From Micromonospora echinaurantiaca (GTDB lineage: Bacteria > Actinomycetota > Actinomycetes > Mycobacteriales > Micromonosporaceae): a DNA stretch of 64,000 bases. A model generated the notes under the pieces. That model did no database searches, was not told the origin of the DNA, and saw only the letters and a program-made list of their open reading frames with translations. The translations under genes and the position numbers were made by a program. Location of the stretch: NCBI RefSeq assembly GCF_900090235.1, contig NZ_LT607750.1, forward strand, positions 1,624,501-1,688,500. The letters run 5' to 3'. Each line of letters starts with the position of its first letter. The stretch's first letter is position 1. This document shows, one piece after another, positions 59,613 to 64,000 of the stretch.

Positions 59613-62609
59613 TCAGCGGAGGCCGTAGACCTCGACTTCGAAGACCCTTGCCAGACCGTCGGTGGGACTGGGCTCGGTGAACACGACGCGGACCTGCTCG
59701 ACCCCCGCCGGTGCCCCACTCAGGTCGACGTTCGCCGGGCTGGCGATGTTCTGCTCGACCGACCCGACCGGCCGCCAGGTCCCCTCGACCAGGACCTCCA
59801 CCCGGAAGGCCCGCACCCGCAGCGCGTCGGAACCGGCCACGCCGCTGTAGAGGGCGAGCCGGGACAGCGCCGCGGGCCGGCCGAGGTCGAGGGTCAGGGT
59901 CGGCGACGGGTCGCCGGATCCGGAGATCCACCGGGCGCCGGTCCGGTTGCCATCCACCGCGTTGAGCGCGACGTTGGTGGAGAGCACCGAACTGGCCGTC
60001 ACGACGGCGTCCCGAGCGAGGTTGTCTCCGCCCGTACGGACCTGCAGGGTCAGCGGTACCTCCAGTCGGTGCCCGCCCCGCGTGTACGAGACCGTCAGCG
60101 GGATCTGCCCGTCCTGCTCCGCGCCGGCGGGCACTTGCACCTCGATCGTGGCGGTGGCCGCCTGCCCGTCGGGCAGCCGCTCGACGTCCTGCCGAATCCG
60201 CGTCTGCCAGCCAACGGGCGCCTCGGTGCGGACCGCGAGTCCGGTGACCGGACCGGGACCGTCGTTGCGGACCCGCAGCACTGCGGTGCCCGACCGGCCG
60301 GGTAGGACGGTGATCCGGGAGTCGTCCAGCCCGACGTACAGTCCAACCGGGATGGGCGACTCGTTCGCCGAACCGACTGCCAGGTATGCGACGTCCAGCT
60401 CCGGCACCGTGCGTCCGGTGGCCACGTCGGCGATGGTGGCCCCCCACCTGGTGTTCGCCACGTTGGTGGGGCGGTAACCCCGGGTGCCGCGGATCACGAT
60501 CCCGCTGCTGTCGCGGATGCCCATCGCGTACGGGTAGGGCCCGAGGACCGTCGCCACCCGGAAGAACACCGTGTTGGCGAAGAGCACGTCGTGGACGTCG
60601 TCCAGTTCGACCGCCTGGGAGCGCCACCCGTAGATGTGGTCCTCGGTCTGCAGAGCGTGCAGCTCCCAGTTGCGCACCCGGCGCAGCACGACCTCGCGGT
60701 GCTCGTGGTGCTCCACCGACACCTCGTACATGCGGCCCCGGACGGCGGTGTCCTCGACCAGGAACCCGTTGTCCGCCCAGCCGGCCACGCTCCAGATGTT
60801 GACGAAGGTCCCGCCGCCGCCCTTGACCCAGAAGCTGTACTTGTGCCGGCCCCGGTACTGGTAGCCGGGGTCGCCCGCGCCCGGGCCGTCGGGGTCGGTC
60901 TCCTCCGGAGCCCACTTCACGAACTGGGTAGCGATGTCGGCGAGGTGGCTGTGCGCCCCGGACTGCCAGAGCGCGTGCACGGAGCCCGCGGTCTGCCGCG
61001 CCGAGTCCAGGCCGAGACCGACGACCTGGTTGGTGCCGCCGGGCGGGGTCTGGATCATCGGCCGGGGACGGTCCGGGTCGCCGAACGCCGCGTGACCGTC
61101 CGGCAAGGTGAGCCACGTCTGGCGCGGGTGCAGGCCGATCAGGTTGCTCTGCGGTCGCAGCCGCAGCGTGTCCCCGATGAGGTATTCGCCCATCGGCACG
61201 TACACGGTGTCGTGCTGGTCGATCGCCTGCTGGAAGATGGCGTGGTCGTCGCTGGTGCCGCTGCCCACCGTGACGCCCCGCGCGGCCGCGAACTCGGCCA
61301 GGTTGACCCAGTCGTCGCTCGGCGGCGGCAGGGGGACGTCGGAGCGCAGCAACCGGTGGAAGCTCGCCGGTGCGGCCGGTGTCGCCGAGACCAGCACCTG
61401 GTCGCTGCGCCGCTCGCCGTCACCGAGCGCGTCGCTGACGCGCAGCCCGAGCGTGGCGTCCTGCACCAGGTAGGACGGGCCGGGGCCGGCCCAGGTGCGT
61501 CCACTCGGGGCGGTGGTGAGGAGGGCACCCACCCCGGCCACTCCGGTCTGGACGACGTTGAGCTGGTTCTGGGCACGAACCAGCTCCGGCTCCTCGGGTG
61601 CCGGGACGGAGTCACTGTCGTTGAGTGTGATCGCGGCCCCGGCGATGTCCTCGAAGACGGAATCCTGCACGTAGAGCCGCTGTGTCTGGCCGGGGGTGGC
61701 GACGATGCCGGCGGGCGTGTGGGCGATGCGGTTGCGAATCAGGCTCAACTTGCTGTCGGTGTGCAGCTTGACGGCCGCGTCGCGTTGTCCCTCGAACGTG
61801 GTGTCGAGCACGGTCGTCTGCCAGCCCGGTGAGGCGGCGTAGGCCAACATGCCGAACCGACCGCCGTAAACCTTGACCCGCTGGATCAGGTTGGCGTTGT
61901 GGTCGATGCCGGCATAGCCGTCCCCGACATGGATGTCGAGGTCCTGCAGGAGGAACATCTGGGCACCGCTGAACCGGACCGCCACGGCCGCCGGGTTGCC
62001 CGCGCCAATGCGGATGTCGAGGTTGACCAGGCCGGTGCCGAAGGTGTCGTTGTTGCCGAAGGTGCGGGCCGTGCCGGGCTGGTAGGGCCGGCGCACGGCC
62101 GTGAACAGGAAGGACTCGGTGCCGTCCTGGAAGCCCGGGGTCGATTCGCCGAGGTGGAACTCGGGCCGGGTGGCTCCGAAACCGATCACGCGTACCGAGG
62201 CGTGCAGGTCCACCCGTCGGGAGAGGCGGTAGCGGCCCTCCGGCACGAAGACCACACCGCCGCCGTCGCCGACGGTCACGTCCCGTGCCCCGCCGACGAT
62301 GTTGCCCAACCAGTTCTGCCCGCCGCGGCGGGACGCCTCGTCGATCGCCGCCTGCAGCGAGGCCGTGTCGTCGCCGATGCCGTCACGGTGCACCGGGAAC
62401 TGCTCGCTGCCGAGGACGACCGCCGTCGGATCGGTCGGCATCGTCCGGAAGACCGACGTCGACGACGCGGGTCGAGCCGCGGCGGCGGGGCCGGTCGGCG
62501 GGACCGCCGCCGTCGCGGCCAGGAGGACGAGGGCGGCCACCAGGCCGACCACCGTCCGTCCGGGCGCGGGTCGGGCCGCGACGGTCCGCCGGGGTGGGGA
62601 TTCGATCAT
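59613..62609 (-). CDS. Secreted double beta-helix (pectate-lyase-3/GH28-like) protein with NEW3 and F5/8C domains
   Basis: The 998-aa secreted protein starts at ATG 62609 behind GGGAG. After a signal peptide it has two right-handed beta-helix modules. The first covers about 55-330 (DGIGDDTASLQAAIDEASRRGG, GVVFVPEGRYRLSRRV), the second about 440-750 (SDDHAIFQQAIDQHDTVYVPMGEYLIGDTL). The arrangement resembles GH55-type twin helices. An Ig-like NPCBM-associated (NEW3) domain (775-870) and a C-terminal F5/8 type C domain (875-998, NVALNAVDGNRTGARWIS) follow. Substrates are probably plant or fungal polysaccharides; lyase versus hydrolase cannot be settled by eye. It lies between the DUF4127 gene and the PA14/DUF1080 gene on one strand. 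Confidence 0.85.
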   Translation of the reverse strand: MIESPPRRTVAARPAPGRTVVGLVAALVLLAATAAVPPTGPAAAARPASSTSVFRTMPTDPTAVVLGSEQFPVHRDGIGDDTASLQAAIDEASRRGGQNWLGNIVGGARDVTVGDGGGVVFVPEGRYRLSRRVDLHASVRVIGFGATRPEFHLGESTPGFQDGTESFLFTAVRRPYQPGTARTFGNNDTFGTGLVNLDIRIGAGNPAAVAVRFSGAQMFLLQDLDIHVGDGYAGIDHNANLIQRVKVYGGRFGMLAYAASPGWQTTVLDTTFEGQRDAAVKLHTDSKLSLIRNRIAHTPAGIVATPGQTQRLYVQDSVFEDIAGAAITLNDSDSVPAPEEPELVRAQNQLNVVQTGVAGVGALLTTAPSGRTWAGPGPSYLVQDATLGLRVSDALGDGERRSDQVLVSATPAAPASFHRLLRSDVPLPPPSDDWVNLAEFAAARGVTVGSGTSDDHAIFQQAIDQHDTVYVPMGEYLIGDTLRLRPQSNLIGLHPRQTWLTLPDGHAAFGDPDRPRPMIQTPPGGTNQVVGLGLDSARQTAGSVHALWQSGAHSHLADIATQFVKWAPEETDPDGPGAGDPGYQYRGRHKYSFWVKGGGGTFVNIWSVAGWADNGFLVEDTAVRGRMYEVSVEHHEHREVVLRRVRNWELHALQTEDHIYGWRSQAVELDDVHDVLFANTVFFRVATVLGPYPYAMGIRDSSGIVIRGTRGYRPTNVANTRWGATIADVATGRTVPELDVAYLAVGSANESPIPVGLYVGLDDSRITVLPGRSGTAVLRVRNDGPGPVTGLAVRTEAPVGWQTRIRQDVERLPDGQAATATIEVQVPAGAEQDGQIPLTVSYTRGGHRLEVPLTLQVRTGGDNLARDAVVTASSVLSTNVALNAVDGNRTGARWISGSGDPSPTLTLDLGRPAALSRLALYSGVAGSDALRVRAFRVEVLVEGTWRPVGSVEQNIASPANVDLSGAPAGVEQVRVVFTEPSPTDGLARVFEVEVYGLR

Positions 62610-62670
62610 CGGTACGTCTCCCTACTGGTGGCTCGGACAAGGCGGCGGACGGCGGCGGGCGCCCGTCCGG

Positions 62671-64000
62671 TCAGGACAGCCGTAGCCGGGGCTCCAGCGT
62701 CACCTCGAAGAGCCGGTCCCACGGCAGCTCGACCCGGATCGATTCCACCTGCGTCAGAGCCGCCGTGAACGTCGTCGCGCCCCGCCGGCCCAGCGGGACG
62801 CGGTGCCCGGCGAAGTGGTCGGCGAAGTAGCGCTCGGTCAGCGGCACCAGCCGGTCGCGTATCCAGCCGTCGAAGTAGCTCTTCTGCGAAGCGGTGAGCG
62901 CGAGCGGGTTCCAGCCCTGGGCGCGGGCGTGCGCGTACGCCTCGACCTGCAGCACGTTCTTCCACCCGTCGTCCTTGACGAACCGGTAGAGCAGGTACTC
63001 GGCGTGCGCCTGGGCGGGTGCGCGCAGTTCCGGCACGCCGTACCCGCTGCCGGAGGAGCGCAGGTGGGCCCAGCGGGCGGTGCCGTGCCCCAGCGCCAAC
63101 CCGAGCGCGTTGCCCCCGGTGTTCCACCCCGAGTACGACAGCAGGGCCACCAGGTCCAGCCGGGCCTCCATCCGCGCGACCAGGTCGTGGTCCGCCTTGT
63201 TCACGATCAGCGGGTCCACCACGATCACCGGGGTGCCGGCGGCCAGCAGCGCGCCGATCCGCCCGACGAAGGCGTCCAGGTCGGTGCCCCGCTGAGCGGG
63301 CGCCGCCGAGGGGGTGTTCACGGCGAGCACGACGTCCGCGTCACCGTCCACCACCCGTCCACCGACGGCGCTCACGTGCCGGCGGATGTTCTCCGCGAAC
63401 GGGATGCCCTCCAGTTGGGCGGTCCACTCCTCGCCGGAGATTCCGGCGTACTCGACCCGGTAGCTCGGCGCCGTGCCGGCGGCGAGCACCCGCGCGACCA
63501 GCAGCGCGTCGACCTCGTCCGCGCCGGGGAAGATCTCCACCTGGTCGCCGACGCCGAGCCGCGCCACCAGCGCCTCCAGTTCGACCCGCTCCGCCCGGGC
63601 CAGGCCGACGGGCGCGGTGTCGTCCTCGGAGAGCACCAGGTGGTCGATGGTGCCGTCGGCGACCCACTCGACCATCAGCCGGTTGACCTGGTGGTTGCGC
63701 GCCCGCGCGGCGAGGTAGTCCGCGACCACCTGGTCCGGGATCTGCGCCCGGACGGTGTCGAGCCGGGCCCGCAGCTCCTCCTGCCCGAGGTTGACCACCT
63801 GGTCGTGGAGCTTCGCCCACTCCACCAGCAGGTCCCGGTACGTGTCGAGGTCCGTGCCGGTGCTGGTGATGGCGAGCCGCTGGATGGTGTCGTGCACCTC
63901 GATCACCGCACCCGGCCGGGTGGCGCGCAGGTCCCGGATCGCTGCCAGGTTCGCCAGCGCGGCGGCCAGGGTCGGGGCGGCGGTGCGGGAGGCGATCAGG
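62671..64000 (-). CDS. DUF4127 family protein (5' end beyond window)
   Basis: At least 443 residues of the C-terminal part are visible; the frame stays open to the window edge (ALANLAAIRDLRATRPGAVIEVHDTIQRL), so a GTG at 63906 is internal, not the start. Family features include VNRLMVEWVADGTIDHLVLSEDDTAPVGLARAE, DADVVLAVNTP, VIVVDPLIVNKADHDLV and LLSYSGWNTGGNALGLALGHG. DUF4127 proteins have no assigned activity but often accompany glycoside hydrolases. The beta-helix gene follows 61 bp downstream, consistent with an operon for polysaccharide use. Confidence 0.88.
   Translation of the reverse strand, partial: LIASRTAAPTLAAALANLAAIRDLRATRPGAVIEVHDTIQRLAITSTGTDLDTYRDLLVEWAKLHDQVVNLGQEELRARLDTVRAQIPDQVVADYLAARARNHQVNRLMVEWVADGTIDHLVLSEDDTAPVGLARAERVELEALVARLGVGDQVEIFPGADEVDALLVARVLAAGTAPSYRVEYAGISGEEWTAQLEGIPFAENIRRHVSAVGGRVVDGDADVVLAVNTPSAAPAQRGTDLDAFVGRIGALLAAGTPVIVVDPLIVNKADHDLVARMEARLDLVALLSYSGWNTGGNALGLALGHGTARWAHLRSSGSGYGVPELRAPAQAHAEYLLYRFVKDDGWKNVLQVEAYAHARAQGWNPLALTASQKSYFDGWIRDRLVPLTERYFADHFAGHRVPLGRRGATTFTAALTQVESIRVELPWDRLFEVTLEPRLRLS

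Noticed and set aside
63018..63686. + strand frame opposite DUF4127
   Set aside because: Pro/Arg-rich shadow composition, while the minus strand shows clear family motifs.

Overview
This window is high-GC actinomycete chromosome. The genes use GTG/TTG starts freely, several promoters look leaderless (TAnnnT about 6 nt before the start codon), and AfsR/SARP, LAL-LuxR and GlxA-type regulators are abundant. This suits Micromonosporaceae or a close relative, although no rRNA or tRNA is present to fix the taxon. No CRISPR array, insertion sequence or phage gene was seen.

Layout. 0-10 kb: 3' end of a LuxR regulator, a secreted subtilisin, a large secreted protein that resembles a subtilase precursor but lacks the protease, and an orphan FtsX-type permease. 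10-15.4 kb: GlxA/AraC regulators, a membrane protein with two DJ-1 domains, and small enzymes. 15.4-21.8 kb: cassette 1, encoding a Cys8 peptide, a TlpA-like thioredoxin, an ABC exporter, an S26 signal peptidase, MauE and an AfsR-type SARP. 22-32 kb: a dialkylglycine decarboxylase/LysR pair and many one-component regulators beside small redox enzymes, several with clear palindromic operators. 32.5-41 kb: a STAND/TPR ATPase preceded by two overlapping micro-ORFs, a third AfsR-type SARP, and a DrrAB-like ABC exporter with a four-heptad promoter array. 41-47.8 kb: a second GlxA regulator, a DJ-1 protein, a methyltransferase, an RdmC-like hydrolase and a LAL regulator. 47.9-54.9 kb: cassette 2, with the same six gene families as cassette 1 in a scrambled arrangement. 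55-64 kb: a secreted amidase and a minus-strand group of large secreted carbohydrate-active proteins ending in a DUF4127 gene cut by the window edge.

The main discovery is the pair of cassettes. Each encodes a 61-79 aa precursor with exactly eight cysteines. In both, a short MTR-starting amphipathic leader ends in Ala-X-Ala at or one residue before the first Cys. Each precursor gene is followed by a perfect 12-14 bp stem-loop, and then (directly or nearby) by a CxxC thioredoxin, MauE, an S26 peptidase and an ABC exporter. Direct repeats at 11-12 bp spacing lie upstream of the precursor genes, as expected for SARP operators. The inferred pathway is SARP-activated synthesis, export by the ABC protein, leader removal at Ala-X-Ala by the dedicated S26 enzyme, and oxidative folding to four disulfides by TlpA/MauE. 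I know of no named family with this composition; that is a statement of recall, not a database result.
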